DNA of 64,000 nucleotides from Niveispirillum cyanobacteriorum (GCF_002868735.1 NZ_CP025611.1:124001-188000), one strand, 5' to 3'. Numbered from the stretch's first letter, positions 1-9,103 are shown. Made by a program: numbers and translations. Notes: a model not told the origin generated them from the letters alone.

Positions 1-57
1 GGCGCGAAGCAGGGCGCGCGGTGAGGCCTGATACGGTGTGATGCTCATATCGGTCAT
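1..57 (-). CDS. N-terminal fragment of an unidentified protein
   Basis: Only the first 19 codons of this minus-strand gene lie in the window; the rest continues past the left edge. The start is supported by a GAGGGGAG ribosome-binding site just upstream of the ATG. The short N-terminus (MTDMSITPYQ...) shows no signal peptide. It starts 11 bases after the stop of the HupE-like gene, so it is probably the next gene of the same operon and may share its envelope or metal role. The function cannot be judged from 19 residues. Confidence 0.6.
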   Translation of the reverse strand, partial: MTDMSITPYQASPRALLRA

Positions 58-68
58 CGTTGCTCCCC

Positions 69-812
69 TCAGGTGGATTGGGTGGTGTAGCCGGCCAGCT
101 GATAGCCCACCAGCGTCAGGCCGGCCGCCATCAAAGCGCCGTTAGCCAGCAGGACGGAACGGTTGAAGCTGCGCGTCGTGCGCCAGACATTCATGGCGAT
201 CAGGATCAGGCACAGGGCCATGAACTGCCCGATCTCCACCCCGACATTGAAACTGACCAGATTGGCCAGCAGCCCGTCGGGCGACAGCGACAGTTCCTGC
301 AGCTTGGTGGCCAGACCGAATCCGTGGAAAAAGCCGAAGATCAGCACGGCAGCCTTGGTATTGGGCTGAAACCCCAACCAAGTCTTGAAGGCCCCCAGAT
401 TGTCCAGCGCCTTGTAGACCACCGACAGGCCAATGATGGCATCGATGATATAGGCATCGGCCCTGATATCGGCCAGCACGCCCAGCAGCAGCGTGGTGGA
501 ATGACCGACCGCGAACAGGGTGACGTAAGCGGCGACGTCACGCAGCCGGTAGAGGAAAAAGATCACGCCCACTAGGAACAGCAGATGATCGTAGCCGGTG
601 ACCATATGCTTGGCGCCCAGATAGATATAGGGGATGACATGCACACCCTTCGCATCCTCAATGAAGGAGCGATCTTCCTCTGACACGCCATGGGCCATGG
701 CATGGGGCGCCCAAACCAGCAGGGCTAGGATCACCAGCCAGGGCAGGGCGGCGACAAGAAGGGGGACGGCGCGGCCGCCCCCGTTGGTCAATGACAAGGG
801 GAGCAGCCGCAT
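69..812 (-). CDS. HupE/UreJ-family membrane protein
   Basis: This 247-residue integral membrane protein belongs by pattern to the HupE/UreJ_2 group, whose members are proposed nickel, cobalt or cobalamin transport proteins of the inner membrane. A hydrophobic N-terminal segment (about 16-41) ends in AMAHG, like a signal or first helix. It is followed by the typical His-bearing motifs GYDHLLFLVG, FAVGHSTTLLLG and FGFFHGFGLA, each inside or next to a predicted membrane helix; I count six to seven helices. The gene sits in a tight minus-strand run with a small periplasmic protein and a DUF4198 protein, both exported and the latter from a family linked to nickel/cobalt uptake. A metal or corrinoid role is therefore plausible but not shown; no binding substrate can be assigned. 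Confidence 0.8.
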   Translation of the reverse strand: MRLLPLSLTNGGGRAVPLLVAALPWLVILALLVWAPHAMAHGVSEEDRSFIEDAKGVHVIPYIYLGAKHMVTGYDHLLFLVGVIFFLYRLRDVAAYVTLFAVGHSTTLLLGVLADIRADAYIIDAIIGLSVVYKALDNLGAFKTWLGFQPNTKAAVLIFGFFHGFGLATKLQELSLSPDGLLANLVSFNVGVEIGQFMALCLILIAMNVWRTTRSFNRSVLLANGALMAAGLTLVGYQLAGYTTQST

Positions 813-825
813 CGTCCCGCCCCCG

Positions 826-1206
826 TCACTTGACGGTGAAGGACAGGATGGAGCGGGCCTGGCTGGCCTTGTTGACCACCATCACCGCCACCTTGGCCCC
901 ACTGGTCAGCTTCACGCCCGGCGCGTCGAAGCGGTTGCCGGCCGCGGGCGTCAGGTTGACCTGACGCTTCCCGCCCGCGTCCATGATGGTCATGGTGGCG
1001 GTAAGGTCGGCGCTGGCGACGGGTTCATCCTCCTCGCTGACATAAATGCTTGCGGCATCGGCGCCGGCCACCAGCTCGATCAGCGTTTCGCCCGTCATCT
1101 GGACGATGCCGCCATGCTTTGGCGTGGTGTCGCCATGGGCCAGGGCGGCCAGCGGCGACAGGGTCAGGGTGGCGGCCAGCGCCAGCCGGATCATCGGGTG
1201 CTTCAT
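826..1206 (-). CDS. small periplasmic protein, possible metal handling
   Basis: The 126-residue product has a clear signal peptide (MKHPMIRLALAATL... ending LAALAHG), so the mature protein is periplasmic. The mature N-terminus, HGDTTPKHGGIVQ, resembles the short His/Gly stretch (HGG.V....ELV) at the start of periplasmic adaptor domains of cation efflux systems; the rest looks like a small beta-rich domain. I chose the ATG at 1206 over an upstream TTG at 1212 because AAGGA precedes it at good spacing. It lies 13 bases before the HupE-like gene and 11 after the DUF4198 gene, so all three are probably co-transcribed. The family is not recognised with certainty and the metal role is an inference from context. 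Confidence 0.75.
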   Translation of the reverse strand: MKHPMIRLALAATLTLSPLAALAHGDTTPKHGGIVQMTGETLIELVAGADAASIYVSEEDEPVASADLTATMTIMDAGGKRQVNLTPAAGNRFDAPGVKLTSGAKVAVMVVNKASQARSILSFTVK

Positions 1207-1217
1207 ATGCAAAATCC

Positions 1218-1961
1218 TTATTCCGGGGCGTGCGGCAGCACGAAGGACAGGGTCGCCAGATACTCGATATGGTCGATCTGCTTGGGATTGTCCGACGGGC
1301 CGACATAGGTGGCAGCAAGCACGTTCAGGCCCTGGTTGCGCACCTTGATGGTGGCGACGCCGTCCTTGTCGGTCTTCACCGGCTCCTGATCGGGATCGTT
1401 TACGAAATCATGCTTCAGGGCCGCATCCTTGACGGGCTTGCCCTTGTACAGCACGCGCACCTTCAGCGGCTTGCCCATCTCCACCGGCAGGGTCTTGTCC
1501 ACTGGCACGATCTGCAGCACCTGCTCCGGCAGCGCGGGGATGGGGCTGTTGGGGGTACCGGTCAGGTGGACGGCATATTTCATGGTGCGTTCGGCAACGA
1601 CCGCATCGGGCACGGTATCGCGCCCGCCCTTGACCCATTTGCCATCCGGCGTGCGGGACCAGAGACCATTATCCATGATGGCGGCAAAGGCGACGGTCGG
1701 CGCCTCGCTGTCCACCACAACGATGGGGCCGGCGACGCGCAGGGTGGCACCAACGGGCGCCCAATCGGCGTCATAGCCATAGGTGCCGGTCACCAGACCC
1801 AGCCGCTTCACCACATCCAGGTCGTCGGCGCCGACGCCATAGATCAGGGCCGTCTGCTTGGCTCGCTGCGCGAACCAGATGCCATGGGCCTGTGCCGCCA
1901 TGCCACCACCCAGCGCCGTCACGGCAAGGATGGCGGCCACAAGATGCTTCATCCGTTTCAT
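1218..1961 (-). CDS. DUF4198 family periplasmic protein
   Basis: This 247-residue protein starts with a signal peptide (residues about 1-26, cleavage after MAAQA before HGIWF). The mature part resembles the DUF4198 family, annotated in some databases as a nickel-uptake accessory component. Features include the N-terminal HGIW motif typical after cleavage and a C-terminal Ig-like half carrying a KVRVLYKGKPVKDA segment and TDKDGVATIKV, as in carboxypeptidase-regulatory-like folds. It is the first gene of a minus-strand run with the small HGG protein and the HupE-like protein, a pairing that suggests metal capture in the periplasm feeding a membrane protein. The upstream 211 bases carry no gene. 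The substrate is unknown. Confidence 0.8.
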   Translation of the reverse strand: MKRMKHLVAAILAVTALGGGMAAQAHGIWFAQRAKQTALIYGVGADDLDVVKRLGLVTGTYGYDADWAPVGATLRVAGPIVVVDSEAPTVAFAAIMDNGLWSRTPDGKWVKGGRDTVPDAVVAERTMKYAVHLTGTPNSPIPALPEQVLQIVPVDKTLPVEMGKPLKVRVLYKGKPVKDAALKHDFVNDPDQEPVKTDKDGVATIKVRNQGLNVLAATYVGPSDNPKQIDHIEYLATLSFVLPHAPE

Positions 1962-2094
1962 GTTCCCGTATCCCTGTTCTTTGGGGCTTATGGGAATAGC
2001 GTGCCAGCAGTCGTGCGGATTCCGTCATTGTTGGACGGCCCCTTCACGAAAGCATCCCCTGTATTCCCGGCACGCACAGCATAATAGACCGCAC

Positions 2095-2134
2095 AAAAAG
2101 AAGCCCCCGGCCCAGGAGGGAGTGGGCCGGGGGC
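2095..2134 (-). terminator. intrinsic terminator of the PRC-barrel gene
   Basis: A perfect 12-bp stem pairs 2103-2114 (GCCCCCGGCCCA) with 2123-2134, loop of 8. Read on the minus strand it is followed by a T-rich run (complement of 2095-2102). It lies about 40 bases after the stop of the PRC-barrel gene. Confidence 0.85.
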
Positions 2135-2172
2135 AGGCGGGGACGCTGGAGTTTCAGGGCCATCAGGTCCTT

Positions 2173-2685
2173 TTATTTATTGGTGCGGATCAGGGAGCGG
2201 GTGTTCTTGCCATATTCGAACTCCGCCATCTGATCCAACTGCGCGGTGGTCAGGTTGCGGACCTGGACATGGTTGTTCCCGGCCAGCATGTCGGCATCGC
2301 TGATATCGACGGCGACATTCTTCTCGCCCAGGCCCATGAAGCCGCCTGACGCGATGACCAGCTTTTCGGCGTCGCCGCTGCTGGCATTCAAGATCACATC
2401 CTCGACCTCCCCCAGTTCCTTGCCGTCAGCTCCGATCACAGTGCGGCCCAGCAGGCGCTCGGCGGAGGTGCGGTCGATGCCGGGGCGTGGTTCGGCCAGA
2501 ATGCTGGGCGGCGTATCGCGTTCAGGCATCACTGCGGCGGGCGGTTCGCCCACTTGACCCGGTTCAGTGGTCCCCGGGACCGGTGGAACGGGTTCAGTGG
2601 TGCCGGGCGGCACCGTCTGGGCGATGGCAGCGGTCCCCAGTAGCAGGGCCGTCAGGGTTGCGGCACCGATCAGTTGCGTGCGCAT
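2173..2685 (-). CDS. exported PRC-barrel domain protein
   Basis: The 170-residue product has a signal peptide (about 1-22, LLLGTAAIAQ) and then a Pro/Thr/Gly-rich linker (about 24-65, with repeated PPGTTEPVPP-like units). A PRC-barrel domain follows (about 75-140), recognised from LLGRTVIGADGKELGEVEDV and the later VAVDISDADML stretch. PRC-barrels are small beta-barrels found in the photosynthetic reaction centre H subunit, RimM and many exported stress proteins of alphaproteobacteria. This one is secreted to the periplasm or anchored by its linker; its partner is unknown. It is a single-gene unit with its own terminator and no obvious operon mate. Confidence 0.85.
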   Translation of the reverse strand: MRTQLIGAATLTALLLGTAAIAQTVPPGTTEPVPPVPGTTEPGQVGEPPAAVMPERDTPPSILAEPRPGIDRTSAERLLGRTVIGADGKELGEVEDVILNASSGDAEKLVIASGGFMGLGEKNVAVDISDADMLAGNNHVQVRNLTTAQLDQMAEFEYGKNTRSLIRTNK

Positions 2686-2808
2686 TGTCTGTTCCTTCCC
2701 TTCCGAAGTTGCTCAAGGGCACACCGGGAGTGATCCCGGACCCGTGCCAGAACAACGGAACGCGAAGGCGAATGTTGCGAGGAACGCTGTGACCTTTGGT
2801 GGTTGGTA

Positions 2809-5493
2809 TCAAACGCCCCCGGCGGCGCCGCGCAGCTGATCCGCGATCTGGGCCAGACGCGTGCCCAGGTCGCGGGCGGCGACGGCGCTGGCATTCTCGT
2901 TCTGGCGTGAGGAGGATCGCAGCATGTCGATGGCGCGCGACAGGTCCACCGAAAGACCATCCAGACGCAGCACACGCTCGCGCAGGTTCTGCGTCAGTTC
3001 CGACACGATAGACAGGTCGGTACGCTCCCGTCCCCGTGTTTCCTCCAGAACGGCACGTACGCTGTCGGTCGTGCTGTCCAGTCGGTCGCCCAGCCGATCA
3101 ATACCGTCCAGACGCGATTTCAGCGCATTGGCGATGGCCAAAAGGTCGGCATTTTCCCGCTCCCGCCCGGCATTGTCGGAGGCGGCCAGGGCATGCAGCG
3201 CTTCTGTGGCGGCGGCAAGGCCGCCGGCCATGCCCTCGATATTCAGGATACGCTGCTGCAACTTGTCGACCAACCCCAGGGCCTGATCCACGGCCACCTT
3301 TTCCCGGTTATCGGTACTGGCGACCAGGGCATGGACCGCGTCGATGGCGGCGCGCAGGCCGCCCGTCAGGTCGATCAGGGCCTGCGGGGTGCTGTCCCGG
3401 TCGCGCTGGGCATCCAGTTCGGCCGCCACATCCTTCATGTCGGCCAGCAGCCGTTCCTGCTGCCCCACGGTGCGCGACAGGGTGGTGGTGGCGATATGCG
3501 CCTCCGACGACAGGGCCTTGGTTTCCTGACGCAGGTCGGAGGTGAGATCGCGCAGGCGCGCGGTGGCATCATCCACACCACCCGTCAGGCTCTGCGCCAG
3601 ACGGCCCGCCGTCTCCCCGATCTCCTTCACCCGGTCGCCGATCTGGGTGGCGCTGCCGCGCATGCGGGTCAGAAGGTCGGCGATGGCTTCATGCTGGCCC
3701 GGCTCCACCCTACGGCGTTCAAACTCCTGCCGCAGCCCGTCGCTGGTCAGGCGCAGGGCATCGACGGCGTCGGCCATGCTGTCGGCCCGGTCGGAGACAT
3801 CGGCCATCAGGCTGGAGAATCGGAACTGGATATCCTGGAACTGATCGGCCAGGGGTTCCAGCTTGCCGCGCGTCATGTCCTCGGCGATCTCCGCCGACTG
3901 CTGCAAGGTGGTGCGGGCAAGGTTCATGCTGTCTAGCGCCGTTTCCAGCTTGTAGCTGATCTCCGACGAGCGGTCGTCCAGAAGATCGGCGGCGCGCGAC
4001 ACCTGCATGCCGGCATCCTCCAGACGGGCGGCGGCCTTTTCCGTCGCCTCGTCAAAACGGCTAGTGACGCCGCCCAGGGTGGCGTAGAGCGCCTTCTCGC
4101 CCTCTTCCATGCTGTCGGCGGCCCGCGTGATGCGCGAACCGGTCTGATCCACGGTACTTGCCAGCAGATCGCCCGAGGCGCGCAGCAGCTTCACCGCCGA
4201 TAGCAGGCCCTGCTGCGCCTCTTCCATGGAATGCGACAGCGCCTTGGCGGCGTCGCGGGCCTCCACCGTGGCCAGACGGATGTCGCTGTCGCTTTCCGAC
4301 AGGCTGCCCAGGGTTTCGATGACCTTGGTTTCGGTCTTGGCGGCGGTGTCGGCCAGATGGTCGGCATTGGCGCGCAGGGCGTCGATAATCTCATCCAGGC
4401 CGACATGACCATCGCCGCCGTCAAAGGCGCGGACCTGTGCCACGGCATGGCCCAGCATTTCGGTGGCCTGCCGGATCTCGCGGTTGCTTTCCGTCACGGT
4501 GCGCACGGCGGCAGAGCAGAGCTGGTTCACCTGACCCAGCGTGTCATTCAACTGCTGCTTGGTGTCGCCCACGATGCGGCTGACATCATTGCCCAGCATG
4601 GCCAGCGACCCGCCGGCCCCGCGCAGGCGCGCCGTCAATGCCTCGAACAGGTCGGCATAGTCGCCTTCGAATTTCAGGCGCAGGCGGCCGTCTTCCGTCG
4701 CGACGGAGATGTCGGGGATTTCGGCGGCCTGTTTGCGGAACCCATCGATGGCGCGGGCCAGATCCCCGAACTCATCCTCTCGCTCCGCTCCCCAGACGGG
4801 TGCACGCCAGTCGCCGCGCGCCACGCCATTCACGGCACCTGTCAGTTCGCGCAGGGGCCGCAGGACGCGGGCACCCATCAGCGACAGGAAGGCGAACAGG
4901 GTGCCCACCAGCACCAGAACGGCGGCCCCGCCCAGCCACAGGCCACGAGTCGCAACCTCCTCCAGCCGGGCCAGCTCCACCGCGTGCAGCCCGCGTGAGC
5001 GCTGATCGATGCGGTCGGCCAGGGCCGCATAACGGGTCAGCAGGATGATGGGCGTGGTCTGACCCAGGGCGGCGGGTCCGCTATTGGCCGATTCCAGGGC
5101 GCGGCGGGCACCGTCCAGCAGACGCTTCAGGTCGGCAGCCAGTTCCAGTTCCTGCGGCGTCAGGCGCTTGCCTTGCAAACCGCGCAGAGCCTGATCGGCG
5201 GCTTCCAGGCTGGTGCGCATTTCGGCACGCGCCTCGGCATTGCCGGTTTCCGCAAACTGCGCCAGCGCCGAGAGGAAACCGCCATGGCCCATACGGTCCT
5301 GAAAATCGATCAGAAGCCGGGTCTTGGCCAGCTGGTCGCCCGGCACCTCCATGCTGCCGGACTGCACCTGGAACTGTGCCATCTGAAAGGTGGCGCCGGC
5401 CGCCAGCCCGCCGACAATCAGCGTCGCGCCAAGGGCAACGGCGGTGCTGAGATTGCGCAGCGACGACAGCCGCGATCCCGTGCCCCGCTCCAT
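2809..5493 (-). CDS. HAMP/coiled-coil membrane protein, chemoreceptor-like without signalling tip
   Basis: The 894-residue protein has the front half of a chemoreceptor. There is a first membrane helix (about 14-37), a periplasmic helical region of about 145 residues, a second helix (about 184-207) and a HAMP linker (about 208-261, with RPLRELTGAVNGVARGDW and EDEFGDLARAIDGF). From about 290 to 885 it is almost entirely heptad-like coiled coil rich in Ala, Leu, Asp and Arg. The conserved hairpin tip of methyl-accepting proteins (E.INLLALNA-type sequence that binds CheA and CheW) is not present. It is therefore unlikely to signal to CheA in the usual way and may instead be a scaffold or envelope sensor. 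The start at 5493 is preceded by GGGGAGG; an ATG seven codons upstream lacks a ribosome-binding site. No chemotaxis genes are nearby. Confidence 0.85.
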   Translation of the reverse strand: MERGTGSRLSSLRNLSTAVALGATLIVGGLAAGATFQMAQFQVQSGSMEVPGDQLAKTRLLIDFQDRMGHGGFLSALAQFAETGNAEARAEMRTSLEAADQALRGLQGKRLTPQELELAADLKRLLDGARRALESANSGPAALGQTTPIILLTRYAALADRIDQRSRGLHAVELARLEEVATRGLWLGGAAVLVLVGTLFAFLSLMGARVLRPLRELTGAVNGVARGDWRAPVWGAEREDEFGDLARAIDGFRKQAAEIPDISVATEDGRLRLKFEGDYADLFEALTARLRGAGGSLAMLGNDVSRIVGDTKQQLNDTLGQVNQLCSAAVRTVTESNREIRQATEMLGHAVAQVRAFDGGDGHVGLDEIIDALRANADHLADTAAKTETKVIETLGSLSESDSDIRLATVEARDAAKALSHSMEEAQQGLLSAVKLLRASGDLLASTVDQTGSRITRAADSMEEGEKALYATLGGVTSRFDEATEKAAARLEDAGMQVSRAADLLDDRSSEISYKLETALDSMNLARTTLQQSAEIAEDMTRGKLEPLADQFQDIQFRFSSLMADVSDRADSMADAVDALRLTSDGLRQEFERRRVEPGQHEAIADLLTRMRGSATQIGDRVKEIGETAGRLAQSLTGGVDDATARLRDLTSDLRQETKALSSEAHIATTTLSRTVGQQERLLADMKDVAAELDAQRDRDSTPQALIDLTGGLRAAIDAVHALVASTDNREKVAVDQALGLVDKLQQRILNIEGMAGGLAAATEALHALAASDNAGRERENADLLAIANALKSRLDGIDRLGDRLDSTTDSVRAVLEETRGRERTDLSIVSELTQNLRERVLRLDGLSVDLSRAIDMLRSSSRQNENASAVAARDLGTRLAQIADQLRGAAGGV

Positions 5494-5558
5494 ATTGCCT
5501 CCCCGCCGCTTCATATTGGGTCAATCGCGGCAGAGACTAACCAATTCTTGTGCCAACT

Positions 5559-6428
5559 TCATCCATTCGTTGGCATATCGCCTTCCGTTCGGGGCAGATT
5601 GATCCAGGAAGGCGGCATCGGGGACAATGTCGCCCCGCCACAGAGCAGCGGCACAGCCCCCGGCAGGGCGTCCAGGCGGATCAGCGCCAGGGCCAGATCA
5701 TCCCGGCCTGATCGGATTTCACCGACATCCGCGCCGTCGCGGGTGACGATGGTTCCCCCGTCGGGGAGGGGGCCGGTGACGCGCACCGGCAGCAGCCGCT
5801 TTTTCACCAGCCCGCGATATTTCGTGCGTGCCGTCAGTTCCTGGCCCACATAGCAGCCCTTGTTCCAAGCGACACCCGCCAGCTCGTCGAAGCCATTATC
5901 CAGTAGGATCGACTTCTCCGGTATCAGATCGCGGCTGCTGTCCGGGATGCCCAGGGTCAGGCGCGCGCGATCCCAATCGGCAAGGTCGCCGGGCGCTGGC
6001 GTATTGACAGGCAGTATGAAGCGGTGGCCTAGGTCGGCGTGGCGCGGATCGACAATCTGCCAGCCTCCCTCAACCTCCGTCACCGTTCCCCGTTCCGCCT
6101 GTGCCGTATCCAGGCGGGCGAAGACACAAAGCTGTCCTGTCAGGTCGGTCAGCTCTACCTTGGCCCGCAGGCGGAACATGCGCAGACGGCGGATCAGATC
6201 GTCCCGCCGTTCTGCCTCCACATCCAGCAGCAGGCGGTCCCCATCGGCCAGGATGATGAAATCATGCAGATATTTGCCCTGTGCCGTTAACAGTGCCGAC
6301 CACACGGCCTTGCCTTGCAGGTTAGTGACATCGTTCGTCACCAGCCCCTGCAGGAAGCTGATACGGTCATCGCCGCCGATGGCGATGACGGTGCGGTTGG
6401 AAAGCGGGATCAGCGGCAGATCGGCCAT
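5559..6428 (-). CDS. ygfZ: YgfZ/GcvT-domain folate-binding protein
   Basis: This 289-residue protein is a YgfZ-type member of the GcvT superfamily, a tetrahydrofolate-dependent factor that helps build or repair iron-sulfur clusters, notably those of radical-SAM enzymes. The family signature K-G-C-Y-x-G-Q-E is present at about residues 190-197 (NKGCYVGQELTART), including the key cysteine. The N-terminal ISFLQGLVTNDV stretch is also typical. The start was taken at 6428 (MADLPLIPLS) because the extra upstream residues do not fit the family; the ribosome-binding site there is weak. It is divergent from the O-antigen-ligase-like gene and stands alone otherwise. Its client proteins here probably include complex I assembly targets, which is inference. 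Confidence 0.92.
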   Translation of the reverse strand: MADLPLIPLSNRTVIAIGGDDRISFLQGLVTNDVTNLQGKAVWSALLTAQGKYLHDFIILADGDRLLLDVEAERRDDLIRRLRMFRLRAKVELTDLTGQLCVFARLDTAQAERGTVTEVEGGWQIVDPRHADLGHRFILPVNTPAPGDLADWDRARLTLGIPDSSRDLIPEKSILLDNGFDELAGVAWNKGCYVGQELTARTKYRGLVKKRLLPVRVTGPLPDGGTIVTRDGADVGEIRSGRDDLALALIRLDALPGAVPLLCGGATLSPMPPSWINLPRTEGDMPTNG

Positions 6429-6583
6429 GATGGTGGTTCGTTCCGGGAACGGTTGGCAGTGAGGCCCACCATATAGGCATGGGTGCGGCAATTCGTAGAG
6501 CGGATTGCACTTCGCTTCTGCCGGAAGCCGGTTTATGCAGTTGTGTAAGGGGCGCTGCGGACTTTGGGCAGGGACGGCGCATC

Positions 6584-7792
6584 ATGGCGATGGCACAGGA
6601 CGGGCAGGACCCGGCCTTCACTTCGATCTTCATCCTTTTCGGCGTTCTGATCATGGCGGTCTTCGTGCCGCTGATCCCGCTGGCGTTGGCGCCCGGGGTG
6701 ACGGCGCTGGCCGTCCTGTTCACCGGCCTGTCGGTCTGGCGGCGCCACTATCCACGGCCCGACCGGTTTGTGGTGGTGGCCCTGGGCCTTTTCCTGGTCT
6801 GGTCCGGCGCCAGCTTGTTCTGGACCGGGGGTGGCGGCAAGGGGATCACGGCCTGGGCCGGGTTTCTCTATATCTGGATACCCGGCCTTTGCCTTCTGTC
6901 GCTGCTGCCCTCCCTGTCCGATGGTGCTGCCCGGCGGATTGCCCACTGGCTTCTGCCTGCGGTGGCGGTGGGAGCAATGCTGTTAGCGATCGAACTGCTG
7001 TTCGACCAGCCGATCCAACATCTGTTCGCCGGGTCCGGCAAGGAAGCGCTGGATTTTGAACGCGACCTCAACCGGGCTTCCCTGCTGCTGGCACTGATGG
7101 CGGGGCCGGTGGCCCTGTTGCTATGGCGTCTGGGGCATCGCCGGCTGGCGGCGGTGGCGTTGGCCCTGCCGCTGCTGCTTGTGGCCGACAGCACCAGCCA
7201 GTCCTCGGTGGCGGCCCTGCTGGGCCTTGTGATCCTGCTGGGCCTGGCGTGCCTCTCCTGGCGGGTAACGGCGGGCCTGCTGGCTGTGGGGATCGTGGCC
7301 GGCCTGACCTTGTGCGGCCCTATCGCCATCTGGATGAAGCAGGTGGGATTGGCCGATGCGGATTGGATGCCATTGAGTTTCCGCCACCGCATCCTGACCT
7401 GGGATTTCGTGGCCGGGCGCCTGGGCGACCATCCTTGGATCGGTTACGGGCTGGAAGGGTCACGTGCGGTACCGGGCACGGGCGGGGCCTTCATCCTGCC
7501 GGGCGTGGGGCCGGTGCCCATCCTGCCCGTGCACCCCCATAATGTGTTTCAGCAGGTGCGCCTGGAGTTGGGCTGGATTGGGGCTGCCCTGGTGGGGCTG
7601 CTGCTGCTGGCCATCCTGCGCCGGCTGACGCGGCTGGACCCAGCCATCCGGCCCATGGCCCTGGCCCTGTTCGGGGCCGTCATCTTCACCCAATGCTTCG
7701 CCTATGGCGCGTGGCAGGCCTGGTTGATCTGCGGCATGCTGTTCGCGGGCGCCCTGGTGACCCTGGCGGGCCGGATCAAGGACCCTTCTTGA
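6584..7792 (+). CDS. O-antigen ligase family (Wzy_C) membrane protein
   Basis: The roughly 402-residue product is a polytopic membrane protein with about ten hydrophobic helices. Near the C-terminus it has the Wzy_C-type loop motif PVHPHNVFQQVRLELG, in which the His residue is characteristic of O-antigen ligases and polymerases (WaaL/Wzy). Such enzymes transfer undecaprenyl-linked glycans to lipid A-core or polymerise surface polysaccharide at the periplasmic face. The start MAMAQDG at 6584 fits the first helix best; the ribosome-binding site is not strong. No other polysaccharide genes adjoin it, so the acceptor cannot be told. Its 3' end overlaps the convergent Sel1/SPOR gene by 17 bases. 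Confidence 0.82.
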   Translation: MAMAQDGQDPAFTSIFILFGVLIMAVFVPLIPLALAPGVTALAVLFTGLSVWRRHYPRPDRFVVVALGLFLVWSGASLFWTGGGGKGITAWAGFLYIWIPGLCLLSLLPSLSDGAARRIAHWLLPAVAVGAMLLAIELLFDQPIQHLFAGSGKEALDFERDLNRASLLLALMAGPVALLLWRLGHRRLAAVALALPLLLVADSTSQSSVAALLGLVILLGLACLSWRVTAGLLAVGIVAGLTLCGPIAIWMKQVGLADADWMPLSFRHRILTWDFVAGRLGDHPWIGYGLEGSRAVPGTGGAFILPGVGPVPILPVHPHNVFQQVRLELGWIGAALVGLLLLAILRRLTRLDPAIRPMALALFGAVIFTQCFAYGAWQAWLICGMLFAGALVTLAGRIKDPS

Positions 7793-8984
7793 CCAGACAA
7801 TCCGTACCGGCGGCTTTCAGCCTACTGCACAGCCCCGCTGCCGATGCCTGATCGGCAAAGCCTGTCAGGAAGACGCGGGTGTAGATGCCCTTGGCCCCCA
7901 GATCGGCCTGAACCATGCTGGGCTGCCGACCGCCCAACAGGCCCGATTGTTTGGCGGCGATGACCTTCCAATGTTTCTCCGCCTCTTCCCGCGATGGCAG
8001 GGACCCGACCTGGATAACCCAGCCGCCCGCCACCGGGGCAGCCACGGGTGCCGTGGCCGGTGGTGGTGCCGGCGCGGGTGCCGCTGCTGCCGGCTTTGGG
8101 GCCGGACGGGAGATGGGGACGGTGTTGGGGGCCATGGGCGCAGCATCGGCAATGTTGGCGGGTGCCGACGCGGCAGGTGTTGGTGCCGCTGCGGGGGCAG
8201 CCGTGGTGGGCGGGGGAGGGGGTGGTGGTGGCGAGACGGGCGCCGGCGCCGGTTCAGGCTTTGTCGGGGCCGTACGGGCCGGTGTCGCCGCTGCTGTCGC
8301 CACGGGCTTCGCTTCCGGCTTGCTGGGCGGCGCTGCGGCGGGTTTAGGCGCTGCGGCGACCTGTGCCGTTGGCGCGGGGCCGGGCACGGGTGCCGGCGGC
8401 GACAGGGGCTGCGTCATCCGCTCGACCGCTGCCTTGACCTGCTCCGGTGTCGCCTGCGATTCGATCTCCTGCTCCAGCTTGATCGCCGCGACCAGCCGCT
8501 TGGATGAGGCGCGCTTGGCCCAGTGCAGGGCGTCGACGATGTCGCGCGGTGTTCCAAGCCCGAAATAGGTCAGGGCGGCCAGATTATTCTGGGCATGCAC
8601 GTCGCCGGCCTGTGCGGCGGGCCGCAGAAAGCTGAGGGCCTTGGCATAGTCGGCGGGCATGTCCTGCCCAAAGGCATAAAGCGCTCCCACCATGCTCTGC
8701 GCCCCGACATGTCCGTTGCGGGCGGATGCCTCCAGCAAGGTCATGCCGCGCCGCACATCCTTTGTCACCCCGCGCCCCTGGATCAGCATCTCGCCGGCCA
8801 GATACTGACCTGAACTGTCGCCGGTTTCTGCCACGGCGTTGAATTCCTTGAAGGCAGTGGCGAAATCACCGGCGGAAAAGGCGATGCGGCCTGCCTGCAG
8901 GTCGGCCAGGGCCGGCAGGGCGGTGAGCAGGGTCAGCGACAGGGCCAGGGCAGCGGGCGTGGTGCGGCGGGAAAGGTGCGGCAT
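7776..8984 (-). CDS. Sel1-repeat and SPOR-domain exported protein
   Basis: The 402-residue protein has a signal peptide (about 1-28, LTLLTALPALA) followed by Sel1-type alpha/alpha repeats (about 30-175; units such as AKALSFLRPAAQAGDVHAQNNLA). A long Pro/Ala-rich disordered linker (about 200-310) comes next, then a C-terminal SPOR domain (about 320-402, GGWVIQVGSLPSREEAEKHW). SPOR domains bind peptidoglycan stripped of stem peptides at division sites; Sel1 repeats mediate protein contacts. The protein is thus probably periplasmic and septum-associated. The MPHLSRR start at 8984 was preferred to a GTG ten codons upstream because it directly begins the signal peptide. The polyproline tract encoded near 8205-8235 gives a G-rich run on the plus strand. 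Confidence 0.85.
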   Translation of the reverse strand: MPHLSRRTTPAALALSLTLLTALPALADLQAGRIAFSAGDFATAFKEFNAVAETGDSSGQYLAGEMLIQGRGVTKDVRRGMTLLEASARNGHVGAQSMVGALYAFGQDMPADYAKALSFLRPAAQAGDVHAQNNLAALTYFGLGTPRDIVDALHWAKRASSKRLVAAIKLEQEIESQATPEQVKAAVERMTQPLSPPAPVPGPAPTAQVAAAPKPAAAPPSKPEAKPVATAAATPARTAPTKPEPAPAPVSPPPPPPPPTTAAPAAAPTPAASAPANIADAAPMAPNTVPISRPAPKPAAAAPAPAPPPATAPVAAPVAGGWVIQVGSLPSREEAEKHWKVIAAKQSGLLGGRQPSMVQADLGAKGIYTRVFLTGFADQASAAGLCSRLKAAGTDCLVKKGP

Positions 8985-9103
8985 ACAGGCGACATCCGTC
9001 GAAAGGGGTGCCACTTCTTCATAGCCGACACGGGCGCGCTTGACGATGCCTCACAAACGGGCTTCAACCTGCGCCAAGTGATCTTAGACCGGAGTTGCGC
9101 CAT

